A stretch of 59,663 nt of DNA, taken from assembly GCA_017881915.1 (NCBI GenBank), contig JADGQK010000007.1, positions 1-59,663 of the forward strand, read 5' to 3'. Positions 18,211 through 26,387 of this stretch are shown here, piece by piece. This DNA is from Chloroflexota bacterium (GTDB taxonomy: Bacteria > Chloroflexota > Limnocylindria > Limnocylindrales > CSP1-4). Under the pieces are notes generated by a model, which was given only the letters and a program-made list of their open reading frames with translations, had not been told where the DNA came from and did not search any database. Numbering within the stretch: position 1 is the stretch's first letter; the number at the start of each line of letters is the position of its first letter. The translations under genes and the position numbers were made by a program.

Positions 18211-20778
18211 GTGACCCCGTCGAGCGGTTCCCAGCCGGACGCCGTCCCAGTGGGCGGGATCCGGTCGAGCGACGAGCGCGCTTTCATCCGGCCGGCGGCG
18301 CTCCTGCGCGCGCCGATTCCGCCCTGGCTCCTGGCAGCCGGATCGCTCCTTGGCTACGGCACCGTCCGGCTCCTCGCCGGGGTTCATGATCCCTTCGGGA
18401 TCGGGCTGGCGGCGGTACCCCTGTTCGTCGCCGCGATCTTCCTCGGCCGGCGCACGGCGATCCTGGTCGGCCTGGCTGTCGCCCTGCTCACGATCGGTCC
18501 GATCGCCCTCACCGCCCACTGGACGGTGCTCGACTGGAGCACCCTGGCCGAGCTCACCGTGCTGGCCGTGTCGGCAGTATTCCTGCGCCTCGGGTTCGGG
18601 CGGATCGCCGCCCGCGATGCATCCCGGGCGGCTCGTGAGGCGAGCCTCAACGACCGGATCGAGTCGGTCCTGGGGATCGCCCAGCGGCTGACCACCAGCC
18701 TGGATCGCAACGAGGTCTTCGGGCTGATCGTCAGCGAGATGAACCGGGCGGCAGCGACCGATGCCACGACGATCCGGATCCGCCGGGGCGAGACCCTCGA
18801 GCTCGTGGCCTGGGCCGGCCTTTCCGACGCCGTTGCCGCGCAGATGCCGGTCCTGGCCACCGCCGAGGACTGGTTCCTGGAGATCGAGCAGACCCGCCGG
18901 CCATGGTCCCGCAATGACGTCGCGGCCGATCGAAAGACGGAGTCCGGCCGGATTCGCTACGAGCGCTACGACCAGGTCGTCCGGATTGCGGCCGAGCTGG
19001 TCGTGCCACTCCTCCAGGATGACCGGGTGATCGGCGTGATGAGCGCGGTGTCGTTCGAGCCACGGAGCTGGACGGCCGGCGACATCGAGTTCGCGGAGGC
19101 CGTCGCAACCCACGCCTCGATCGCGATCCACAACGCTGATCTGTTCGGTGAGGCGCAGGTCCGAGCAGGGCAACTGGCCGTGCTCCAGGCGGCCTCCGCC
19201 CGGATGAGCCGCCAGAACACGATCGAGTCGGTGGGCCGGGCGATCGTCGAGGAGATCCGCCAGATCATCGACTACCACAACTGTCGGGTGTACATGCTCG
19301 AAGAGACCGCCGAGCTCATTCCCATCGCCTTCGAGGGCAGGGTGGGCGCCTACGAACAGGTCGATTTCGAGCTCCTGCGGACGAAGCTCGGCGAGGGCTT
19401 CACGGGTTGGGTCGGCCAGCACGGCCTGCCCCTCCTGATCAATGACGCGAACGCCGACCCACGCGGCGCCACGATTCCGGGCACCGACGAGGTCGACGAG
19501 TCGATGCTGGTCGTGCCGATGCGTTACGACGAGCGGGTGATCGGGGTGATTACCCTCTCGAAGCTCGGCTTGGGCCAGTTCGACGAGGACAACCTGCGGC
19601 TTCTCTCGATCCTCGCCGACCAGGCTGCGACCGCGGTCGAATCGGCCCGCCTGCTGACCCGCAGCGAACGCCTCGCCCTGGAGCTGCAGGGCTTGCTCGA
19701 CATGAGCAGCGCCCTGTCCGAGAGCCTCGATCCGCACCAGGTCGCTGACCTGATCGCCTGCCACCTGGCGACCGCCACGGATGTCGAACGCTGTGCGATC
19801 AGCTACTGGGAGCGAACGACCGGGCGGCTCCTGACCTGGGGCTACTGGCCGGCCGCCGAGCTCGAAGGGATCGAGCCCTATTTCGACCTCAGCGACTACC
19901 CCGAGACACGGCGCGTGCTGGAACGCCAGGTCACCTCGGTGACCGATACCCACGACCCGCAGGCGGACCGGGCCGAAGTGGCCCTCCTGGTCCAGTCCGG
20001 CGACCGGATGCTGGCCATGCTGCCGCTCGTCGCCAAGGGCACCTCGATTGGCCTGGTTGAGCTGATCTCGCGCAGTCCCAAGACGTTCGACGCAACCCGC
20101 CTCGAGCTGGCCCGGACGATGGCCAACGAGGCGGCGATGGCCCTCGAGAACGCCCGGCTCTACGAGGACGCCCGCAAGCTGGCCGACCGCGACCAGCTGA
20201 CCGGCTTCTTCAACCACCGCTACCTCCACGAGCGACTCGGCGAGGAGGTCGTCCGCTCACAGCGATCGAAGACGCCGCTGGCCGTGATGATGATCGACCT
20301 CGACGGCTTCAAGCTCGTCAACGACACGTTCGGCCACCTCTTCGGCGACCGGGTCCTGGCCTGGGTCGCCGAAGAGCTCCGGGCGACCTTGCGCGCATCG
20401 GATATTCCGGCCCGCTACGGTGGTGACGAGTTCGCGATCATCCTGCCTGACACGGACCGCGAGGCGGCCTGGCAGGCGGCCCAGCGAATCCTGGGCGCCC
20501 TGGCCGAGCGGGCCTTCCGGAGCCCCGATCGCTCGCCCGTTTCGATCGGCTGCTCGATCGGAGTCGCGGCCTATCCGGTCGATGGCCGGACCGCCCAGGA
20601 CCTGATCGCCCGGGCCGACGCCGCGATGTACCGGGTCAAGGGCGCCGGCGGTGCGGCTGCCGAGCTCGCGGTCCTGCGCGGCGGCCAGCGCCGCTCGCCG
20701 GCCGGCCGGCGGGCTCGTTCGGGACGTCACGAGCTCGTGGCGATTCGGGGCTCGGCGGCGACCGACTCGATCTCGTAA
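18211..20778 (+). CDS. Membrane diguanylate cyclase with three GAF domains
   Basis: The 855-aa protein starts with four to five membrane helices (about 30-135), then has three GAF domains (about 150-310, 325-480 and 490-650) and a GGDEF domain. The active-site motif RYGGDEF (GGDEF at 737-741) is intact, so it should make c-di-GMP from GTP. An inhibitory RxxD site lies five residues before it (RASD). The GAF domains are probable sensory input. GTG 18211 begins the frame after a weak AGGTCA-like site. No EAL domain is present. It is followed by a second cyclase 142-160 bp downstream. Confidence 0.92.
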   Translation: MTPSSGSQPDAVPVGGIRSSDERAFIRPAALLRAPIPPWLLAAGSLLGYGTVRLLAGVHDPFGIGLAAVPLFVAAIFLGRRTAILVGLAVALLTIGPIALTAHWTVLDWSTLAELTVLAVSAVFLRLGFGRIAARDASRAAREASLNDRIESVLGIAQRLTTSLDRNEVFGLIVSEMNRAAATDATTIRIRRGETLELVAWAGLSDAVAAQMPVLATAEDWFLEIEQTRRPWSRNDVAADRKTESGRIRYERYDQVVRIAAELVVPLLQDDRVIGVMSAVSFEPRSWTAGDIEFAEAVATHASIAIHNADLFGEAQVRAGQLAVLQAASARMSRQNTIESVGRAIVEEIRQIIDYHNCRVYMLEETAELIPIAFEGRVGAYEQVDFELLRTKLGEGFTGWVGQHGLPLLINDANADPRGATIPGTDEVDESMLVVPMRYDERVIGVITLSKLGLGQFDEDNLRLLSILADQAATAVESARLLTRSERLALELQGLLDMSSALSESLDPHQVADLIACHLATATDVERCAISYWERTTGRLLTWGYWPAAELEGIEPYFDLSDYPETRRVLERQVTSVTDTHDPQADRAEVALLVQSGDRMLAMLPLVAKGTSIGLVELISRSPKTFDATRLELARTMANEAAMALENARLYEDARKLADRDQLTGFFNHRYLHERLGEEVVRSQRSKTPLAVMMIDLDGFKLVNDTFGHLFGDRVLAWVAEELRATLRASDIPARYGGDEFAIILPDTDREAAWQAAQRILGALAERAFRSPDRSPVSIGCSIGVAAYPVDGRTAQDLIARADAAMYRVKGAGGAAAELAVLRGGQRRSPAGRRARSGRHELVAIRGSAATDSIS

Positions 20779-20835
20779 GCGCGGACCGGCCCCGACCGGA
20801 GGCGGCTGGCCGGCGCGCCTTCGCCACGCCGCGCT

Positions 20836-20875
20836 GGTACGAACGTACCGGGGCGCGGCAGCCACAAGTACTACC
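20836..20875. repeat. Palindrome and shared motif ahead of second cyclase gene
   Basis: GGTACG-AA-CGTACC (20836-20849) is a perfect 6-bp-armed palindrome. AAGTACTACC (20866-20875) follows, one base different from AAGTACCACC (18124-18133) ahead of the first cyclase gene. A common regulator of both genes is possible. Confidence 0.35.
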
Positions 20876-20938
20876 TGGAATGGCTGGACGAACGCTTGTT
20901 CCAACCGCATTCTTGAGGTCGTGGCCGGCCCCCAACGG

Positions 20939-22117
20939 ATGTTGATCCCGGGCGACCCCCAGGACCGCTGGATCGCGCTGACCTGGCGGTTACTCGGCGG
21001 CTCATTCGGCCTCCTCGCAGCCGCCGCGATCCTGGTCGTCCTGACCGGCGATACGCACCCCCTCGGGTTGATCGTCGTTGGCCTCGTCGCCCTGGTCGGC
21101 GGCGCGGCCTGGTTGCATCGCCGGGCCGTGCTCGTGCTCGACACGAGCCGACGGACCGAAGCCGAGAGCTTTGCCCGGATCCTGCAGGGCCTGTCCCGGT
21201 CGGTCTCCCCGGCGGCGATCGTCGAGGCGATGGTCGGGGACCTCGGCCGGGTGACCGCGGCTGATCACTGCGTCGTGGTCCGGCTTGAGCCCGATTCCGG
21301 GTCGCTCGTGGCCACCCTCGTCTCGATGCGGGCGGGCGTGCCGAGCACGACGTCCGTCCTGCCCCTGGCCGACCTCGATACGGCGCCGGACGCCGACGGC
21401 GAGCCGGTCATCGAGCGCCTCGCGGCGGGCGTCGAGGCGTTCTTCGGAATCACCAACACCCTGGCCGTCCCGCTCCGCCACGAGCGAGCCGTCATCGGGG
21501 CAATCATCCTCTCCCGACGCAGCCTGGAGCCCTGGCCGGCAGCCACCCAACGAGTGCTGGCGGGGGCCGCCCTCGAGGCATCGGCAGCCCTCAGCCGGGT
21601 CGATTCGGCCCGCGCGGTCGAGGCCCAGGCATCGACCGATGCCCTGACCGGCCTGCCCAACCGGCGCTACTTCGATGAGTTCTGTGGCTTGCTCGGGCGG
21701 CGCCGGCGGTCCGAGGACGACCTCGAAGTGGGCGTGTTGATGGTCGACATCGATTGGTTCAAGCGGATCAACGACGCGTACGGACACGGTGTCGGCGACG
21801 AGGTCCTGCGGGCCGTTGGCCGGGCGATCGCCGACGCCGTCCGGGACGGTGACGTGCCGGCCCGCTTCGGTGGTGAGGAATTTGCGGTCCTCCTGCGCAA
21901 CTCATCGCGGCAGGTGGCCCTCGAGGTGGCCGAGCGGGTCCGGCTGGCCGTCAGCCAGCTCGACCTGCAGGAGTGGCGGGTGCCCGGGGTGAGTGTCTCG
22001 GTCGGCGTGGCGGTCGGCGATCGCCATGACGTGCCGATCAATGACCTCCTGGCCGCGGCCGATCGGGCCCTCTACCGGGCCAAACGTGGTGGCCGCAACC
22101 AGGTCGTCGCGGCCTGA
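20939..22117 (+). CDS. Membrane diguanylate cyclase with GAF-like domain
   Basis: The 392-aa protein has two membrane helices (about 20-60), a GAF-like domain (about 80-220) and a GGDEF domain with the active motif GGEEF (311-315) and an RxxD inhibitory site (RDGD) five residues before it. It should synthesise c-di-GMP. ATG 20939 is chosen; GTG 20921, directly after TTGAGGTC, is an equally possible start that adds six residues. Upstream frame-open sequence has no homology and lies in the spacer. It is probably regulated with the preceding cyclase. Confidence 0.88.
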   Translation: MLIPGDPQDRWIALTWRLLGGSFGLLAAAAILVVLTGDTHPLGLIVVGLVALVGGAAWLHRRAVLVLDTSRRTEAESFARILQGLSRSVSPAAIVEAMVGDLGRVTAADHCVVVRLEPDSGSLVATLVSMRAGVPSTTSVLPLADLDTAPDADGEPVIERLAAGVEAFFGITNTLAVPLRHERAVIGAIILSRRSLEPWPAATQRVLAGAALEASAALSRVDSARAVEAQASTDALTGLPNRRYFDEFCGLLGRRRRSEDDLEVGVLMVDIDWFKRINDAYGHGVGDEVLRAVGRAIADAVRDGDVPARFGGEEFAVLLRNSSRQVALEVAERVRLAVSQLDLQEWRVPGVSVSVGVAVGDRHDVPINDLLAAADRALYRAKRGGRNQVVAA

Positions 22118-22161
22118 CCTGAAGGGCACCTTCTCTCGCCGACCTGCGCCGCTCCGGCCGC

Positions 22162-22167
22162 TACCAT
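22162..22167 (+). promoter_or_regulatory. -10 box of leaderless polX
   Basis: TACCAT ends 7 nt before ATG 22175 and no Shine-Dalgarno sequence is present. Confidence 0.5.
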
Positions 22168-22174
22168 CCAACCG

Positions 22175-24052
22175 ATGCCTGACGCCGAGCCGGACCCGCC
22201 CTTGCTGACGAACGCCGAGCTCGCCACGATCTTCCACGCGATTGGCGACATGCTCGAGGTCAAGGGCGATCTCGTGTTCAAGACCGTGGCTTATCACCGC
22301 GCCGCCGATGCGGTTGCTCATGAGCCGGTCGACCTGGCTCGCGCCTATCGCGAGGGCAATCCGCCCAGGATTGCGGGCGTCGGCCAGGCGATCAGCGACA
22401 AGCTGGCTGAGTTGAGCCGGACCGGCCGTCTCGCCTTCTATGACCGGCTGGCGGCGGAGGTTCCGGAGGGTCTGCTCGGCCTGCTGCAGGTTCCCGGCGT
22501 CGGCCCCCGGACTACCAGGATCCTGCACGAGTCCCTGGGGATCGCCAGCCTCGACGAGCTTCGCGCGGCGGCTCAGGCGGGTCGACTCCGGACGGTCAAG
22601 GGCCTCTCCGAGAAGACCGAGGCGTCGATCCTGGCCGGGATCGCGTCGCTCGAGACGCGCTCCGGGCGGATGCTCCTGGGAACCGCCGAAACCATCATGG
22701 GACGGCTCATCGCCGGGTTGTCGGACGTCCCGGGGGTAACCCGCCTCGAGCCGGCCGGCTCGTTCCGGCGGCGGTGCGAGACGATCGGCGACCTGGACCT
22801 GCTGGCGGAGACGACCGACGCCGGAGCCCTCGTCGGCAGCTTCACCGGGCTGCCGGGCGTGGAGCGCATTCTCGGGGCCGGCGAGCACAAGGCGGCGATC
22901 CTGCTCAGCGGGGGCCCCCAGGTGGACCTGATGATCATGCCGCCGGGCGAGGCGGGCACCTATCTCATCCACTTCACGGGCTCGAAGGACCACAACATCC
23001 GATTGCGGGGGATGGCCCGCGAGCGTGGCTGGAGCCTGTCCGAGAAGGGCTATCTCCGCCTGGCCGAGGACGCCCAGCCGGTCGCCGGCGACTCGGCGTC
23101 CTCGACTGGCGCGTCGAGCACCGGCCTAACCGAGCTGCGCACGTTCGCGACCGAGGAGGAGGCCTACGCTTTCCTTGGCCTGCCGTTCATCGAACCCGAG
23201 CTGCGCGAGGACCGGGGCGAGATCGAAGCGGCCCAGGCGGGCACGCTGCCCAGGCTGATCCGGCTGATGGACCTGCGCGGCGACCTCCACTCGCACTCGG
23301 ACTGGTCGGACGGGGTGCACTCGATCGAGCAGATGGCCGAGGCCGCTCGGGCGCGCGGCCACGCCTACCAGGTCCTGACCGACCACACTCGATCGCTGGC
23401 GATTGCCCACGGCCTGGCGCCCGATCGGGTGCGCGTCCAGCGGGCCGTCATCGCCGAGCTGAACGCCCGTTTCGAGCGGGAGGAGGCTGCCGGCCAGGCC
23501 CCGCCGGCGACGCCCGGGGAAGGGTTCCGGCTGCTGCACGGCTGCGAGCTCGAGATCCGCTCGGATGCGACGCTCGACTACGACGATGACCTCCTCGCCC
23601 AATACGACGTCGTCGTCGCCTCGCTCCACGTCGGGCGGAGCCAGACGCGCGAGCAACTCACCCGGCGTGTCCTCGCCGCCATTCACAGCCCTCACGTCGA
23701 TGTGATCGCCCACCCCGCCGGTCGGAAGGTCCAGGGCCGGGATGATCTCGAACTCGACTGGGAGATCGTCTTCGCCGAGGCGGCCCGGACCGGGACGGCA
23801 CTCGAGATGAACGGCTCGGACCATCGTCTTGACCTGACCGACCAGCGCGCCCGCCGGGCCGTGGCCGCCGGCTGCCTGATCGCCCTCGATTCCGACGCTC
23901 ACCGGATCGAGGAGTTCCGCCATCTCGAGTGGGCGGTGGGGCAGGCGCGCCGGGCCTGGGTCGAGCCGGGCGTCGTCCTCAACACTCGGTCGCGGGCCGA
24001 GCTCCTGGCCTGGGTTGCCGGCAAGGCCACGCGCCTGGCCGCCGGTGGCTGA
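22175..24052 (+). CDS. polX: Family X DNA polymerase with PHP domain
   Basis: The 625-aa protein has an N-terminal helix-hairpin-helix and polymerase beta-like domain. The nucleotidyl-transfer aspartates are Asp206 and Asp208 (GDLDLL) and Asp251 (VDLMIM), with GSFRRRCETIG before them. A C-terminal PHP phosphoesterase domain begins at His372 (HSHSDWSDG) and continues through LTDHTRS, GCELEI and DSDAH. Bacterial PolX enzymes fill gaps in base-excision repair and the PHP domain gives 3'-5' exonuclease or AP-endonuclease activity. The start is supported by a -10 box 7 nt upstream. Confidence 0.94.
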   Translation: MPDAEPDPPLLTNAELATIFHAIGDMLEVKGDLVFKTVAYHRAADAVAHEPVDLARAYREGNPPRIAGVGQAISDKLAELSRTGRLAFYDRLAAEVPEGLLGLLQVPGVGPRTTRILHESLGIASLDELRAAAQAGRLRTVKGLSEKTEASILAGIASLETRSGRMLLGTAETIMGRLIAGLSDVPGVTRLEPAGSFRRRCETIGDLDLLAETTDAGALVGSFTGLPGVERILGAGEHKAAILLSGGPQVDLMIMPPGEAGTYLIHFTGSKDHNIRLRGMARERGWSLSEKGYLRLAEDAQPVAGDSASSTGASSTGLTELRTFATEEEAYAFLGLPFIEPELREDRGEIEAAQAGTLPRLIRLMDLRGDLHSHSDWSDGVHSIEQMAEAARARGHAYQVLTDHTRSLAIAHGLAPDRVRVQRAVIAELNARFEREEAAGQAPPATPGEGFRLLHGCELEIRSDATLDYDDDLLAQYDVVVASLHVGRSQTREQLTRRVLAAIHSPHVDVIAHPAGRKVQGRDDLELDWEIVFAEAARTGTALEMNGSDHRLDLTDQRARRAVAAGCLIALDSDAHRIEEFRHLEWAVGQARRAWVEPGVVLNTRSRAELLAWVAGKATRLAAGG

Positions 24053-24088
24053 GCCGGTCGCAGCCGGCCCGGGCGAGGGTCGGTCGCG

Positions 24089-24094
24089 TACGAT
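24089..24094 (+). promoter_or_regulatory. -10 box of leaderless membrane-protein gene
   Basis: TACGAT ends 7 nt before ATG 24102; no ribosome-binding site is visible. Confidence 0.5.
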
Positions 24095-24101
24095 CCGCCC
24101 G

Positions 24102-24926
24102 ATGGACTCCCGAAGCACCGCCCGACGCGAGCTCGTCCTGTTGGCATCGACCGTCATCGGACTGTCCCGCCTCGTCGACGGCCCGCTCGACTGGCTCGTG
24201 GCCGGCCTGCTGGCGACCTCGGTCGTGTCCGGCAGCCTGTGGTTCCTGGGTGCCGGTCATCCCCGGCGGGTGGCGGTCGAGTCGACGATCCTGCCGGCGC
24301 TTGCCGCCGTTGCCTGCGTCGGGGTGATCCGGATTGTCCCGAATGGCCTGCCGGTCCTCGCAGTGGTGGCCCTCGCAGCGCTGCTCCTCGATCGCACCTT
24401 CGCCCTCGAGCTGCATCTGATCCAGCGAGTGAGCCCGGCCACCGCCGACGATCGCACCTTCGTGCTGGCGCTGTCCGTCCTGGTCTCGTTCCTGGCTTTC
24501 ATCGGCGCGGCCGCTCTCGTCCAGGGTGGACTGGTCGAGCCGTCGACCGTCGGCCCTGCCACTGGCGCGACGGCCGGGACCGCACCGCTCTCGGAGGCCG
24601 CCCTCATCGTCCTGGCCGTGACCGACGCCTTCTTCGGCGGCCTCCTTGGCTTCCGCCTGTCGGTCCTGCGGGAGCGCAATCGCCGGGCGGCGCTGTGGTC
24701 GGGAGGGACCTACGCGGCGGTTGTGGCGATTGCCGCCGGCGCCATCCGCGCGGTGGCACTGCCCCGGCTCCTCGGTCCGGCGATCGTGACTCTCGTGTTC
24801 TTCCTGTGGGACGCGATCCACGGCGCGCCCCCGGCGCAGCGCCGGGATCCGCGCTGGATCTGGCAGACGGCGCTCCTGACGATCCTCGGCCTGGTGGTCA
24901 TCGCCTGGAACGCCGCGCTGCGCTGA
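24102..24926 (+). CDS. Integral membrane protein of unknown function
   Basis: The 274-aa protein has roughly eight hydrophobic helices with short loops and a single longer loop rich in Thr/Gly/Ala (PSTVGPATGATAGTAP). I do not recognise a family and see no cofactor or catalytic motif. A short basic segment (RERNRR) follows a Phe-rich helix. ATG 24102 fits a -10 box 7 nt upstream; the frame extends upstream only into polX. It stands alone downstream of polX, so context gives no function. Confidence 0.75.
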   Translation: MDSRSTARRELVLLASTVIGLSRLVDGPLDWLVAGLLATSVVSGSLWFLGAGHPRRVAVESTILPALAAVACVGVIRIVPNGLPVLAVVALAALLLDRTFALELHLIQRVSPATADDRTFVLALSVLVSFLAFIGAAALVQGGLVEPSTVGPATGATAGTAPLSEAALIVLAVTDAFFGGLLGFRLSVLRERNRRAALWSGGTYAAVVAIAAGAIRAVALPRLLGPAIVTLVFFLWDAIHGAPPAQRRDPRWIWQTALLTILGLVVIAWNAALR

Positions 24927-25182
24927 ACCGGATTCGGCCGCGCCGCGGCACCGCACTGGCCGTGGCGCGGGGCACTGGCTCTGCCCCGGGTGCTACGGCA
25001 GCGGGGCCCAGAACTTCTCGTTCATTGGCCCGGGTGTTACTGGAGAAGGACCCTGGTCGTTTCCGGGTCGGATCGGCCAGCTCGATACCGGATTCGTGCG
25101 TGGCTCCATTCCGGCTCGAGCGGATCAGGCCCTGATTCGGCTTGATTCTCTCTCGAATAGCACCCCCACCAATTACCGAGAA

Positions 25183-25214
25183 GAACCGAACCTGAAGCTG
25201 CTCACGTGCGGTTC
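25183..25214 (+). ncRNA. Hairpin of unknown role (possible structured RNA)
   Basis: GAACCG (25183-25188) pairs with CGGTTC (25209-25214). Inside, AC/GT and TGA/TCA also pair, separated by two single mismatches, leaving the loop AGCTGC. It superficially resembles group II intron domain V but lacks the GNRA loop, and no intron protein is nearby. It may be a relic or an unrelated RNA element. Confidence 0.3.
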
Positions 25215-25331
25215 CGGCCCAGTTCCTGCGCGTTCCCGAGCCCGCGACCCGCGACCTGCGGGCGCCGATGCTCGGGGCGTCGTCGCAGCGCCCCTCGATC
25301 CAACCTGGGAAGAGCCCAGCACAGTCGTGCG

Positions 25332-25360
25332 TTGACGGATCGGCTGAACGATGCTAGAAA
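25332..25360 (+). promoter_or_regulatory. Promoter of the TPR gene
   Basis: TTGACG (25332-25337), a 17-bp spacer and TAGAAA (25355-25360) form one of the better sigma-70-like promoters in the window. Transcription would start near 25367 and leave an unusually long leader, about 150 nt, before GTG 25520. Confidence 0.6.
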
Positions 25361-25519
25361 CAGGGGCCCACGCTCGCTCCAGGACTCCGCCTGCCCGCCT
25401 GCACCGGCGCCGGACTCCAGCCCCGCCGAGCAGGGCAAAGCAGCACCGAACATTCCAACTCGCCCACGTTCCGCCAGCGCCCCGCGCCCGACCAGATCAC
25501 CGAGAGGACGACCCATCCC

Positions 25520-26380
25520 GTGAGCTTTTCCGACGTTGACACCAGCCCGGCGACCAGCGCTGCCACGGCCATTCGCCAGAAGCGCCAGTTCGTTGAGCAG
25601 GCGATCGCCCAGGCGACCGCGGCCCAGTGGAGCGAATCGGCCGACACGAATCGGCGGATCCTGGAAATGGGCCCCGATGCGGAGGCCGAGAACCGCCTGG
25701 CCAAGTCGCTCTGGGAACTCGGCGAGCTTGGCTCGGCCCGGGAGCACTACCAGACCGCGCTCGCGCTCGATCCCACGAACCGGATTGCCGAGCGGAACAT
25801 CGATCGGCTGCGAGTCCTGCTGGTCGAGGCCGGCGAGAAGACAGTCCCGGCGATGGAGGGCAGCAAGGCGCCCGTCTCGATCTTCGTCGAGGAGACCGGC
25901 AAGACCGGCTTCGCCTTCCTGACGGACCTGGCCGATCCGCGCAAGCTCGCCCAGGTCAACCCGGGCGACGCCGTCGAGCTCACCCCGGAAGGCAACCGGC
26001 TCTTCGCGTTCAGCAATGGGATGCGGATCGGCGTCGTCGAGCCGCGGGTTGCCGCCCGCCTGCTCAAGCTGATGGCCGAAGGCAACAAGTACTTCGCCGG
26101 GGTCACTTCTCTCGGTGACAAGGACGTCCGGATCATCATTCGCGAGATCTTCCAGGACCCTCGCAACTACGGCAAGGTCAGCTTCCCGACCGCGGCCAAG
26201 TCGACAGACCTGCGGCCCTACACGAAGGGGACCCTGATCCGCGAGGAGATGGAGCTCGAGGAGGACCTCGAAGAGGACGACGAGGACGACGAGATCGAAG
26301 ACCTCGATCGCGCCCTGCCCGTCGACGTAACGACCGACGAGGCATTCGTCGAGGAGCCCGACGAGCTCGACGAGCCGTAG
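25520..26380 (+). CDS. Tetratricopeptide-repeat protein with acidic tail
   Basis: The 286-aa protein opens with two to three TPR units (about 20-100: NRRILEMGPDAEAENRLAKSL and SAREHYQTALALDPTNRIAERN). A middle domain of about 130 residues follows, alternating strands and helices (GDAVELTPEGNRLFAFSNGMRIGVVEP). It ends in a strongly acidic tail (EEDDEDDEIEDLD). No enzyme motif is visible. TPR proteins act as scaffolds; the partner is unknown. GTG 25520 has GAGAGGA 11 nt upstream. The long leader suggests post-transcriptional control. Confidence 0.85.
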   Translation: MSFSDVDTSPATSAATAIRQKRQFVEQAIAQATAAQWSESADTNRRILEMGPDAEAENRLAKSLWELGELGSAREHYQTALALDPTNRIAERNIDRLRVLLVEAGEKTVPAMEGSKAPVSIFVEETGKTGFAFLTDLADPRKLAQVNPGDAVELTPEGNRLFAFSNGMRIGVVEPRVAARLLKLMAEGNKYFAGVTSLGDKDVRIIIREIFQDPRNYGKVSFPTAAKSTDLRPYTKGTLIREEMELEEDLEEDDEDDEIEDLDRALPVDVTTDEAFVEEPDELDEP

Positions 26381-26387
26381 GCCCGGC

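Larger units (their letters stand above)
24927..25519. other. 593-bp non-coding spacer with hairpin and long leader
   Basis: No frame here looks coding. The spacer holds a hairpin at 25183-25214, a clear promoter at 25332-25360 and then a leader of about 150 nt before the TPR gene. GGGTGCTAC and GGGTGTTAC at about 24986-25034 form an imperfect direct repeat. Compared with the tight spacing elsewhere this is unusually long, so a structured RNA or leader-based regulation is possible. Confidence 0.5.

Noticed and set aside
18145-20229. 694-codon minus-strand open frame
   Set aside because: It lies opposite the GAF/GGDEF gene, which has intact motifs; the antisense product has no recognisable feature.
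25183-25214. Group II intron domain V
   Set aside because: The GAACCG...ACGTGCGGTTC outline is suggestive, but the inner helix and GNRA loop are missing and there is no reverse transcriptase or other intron domain nearby.
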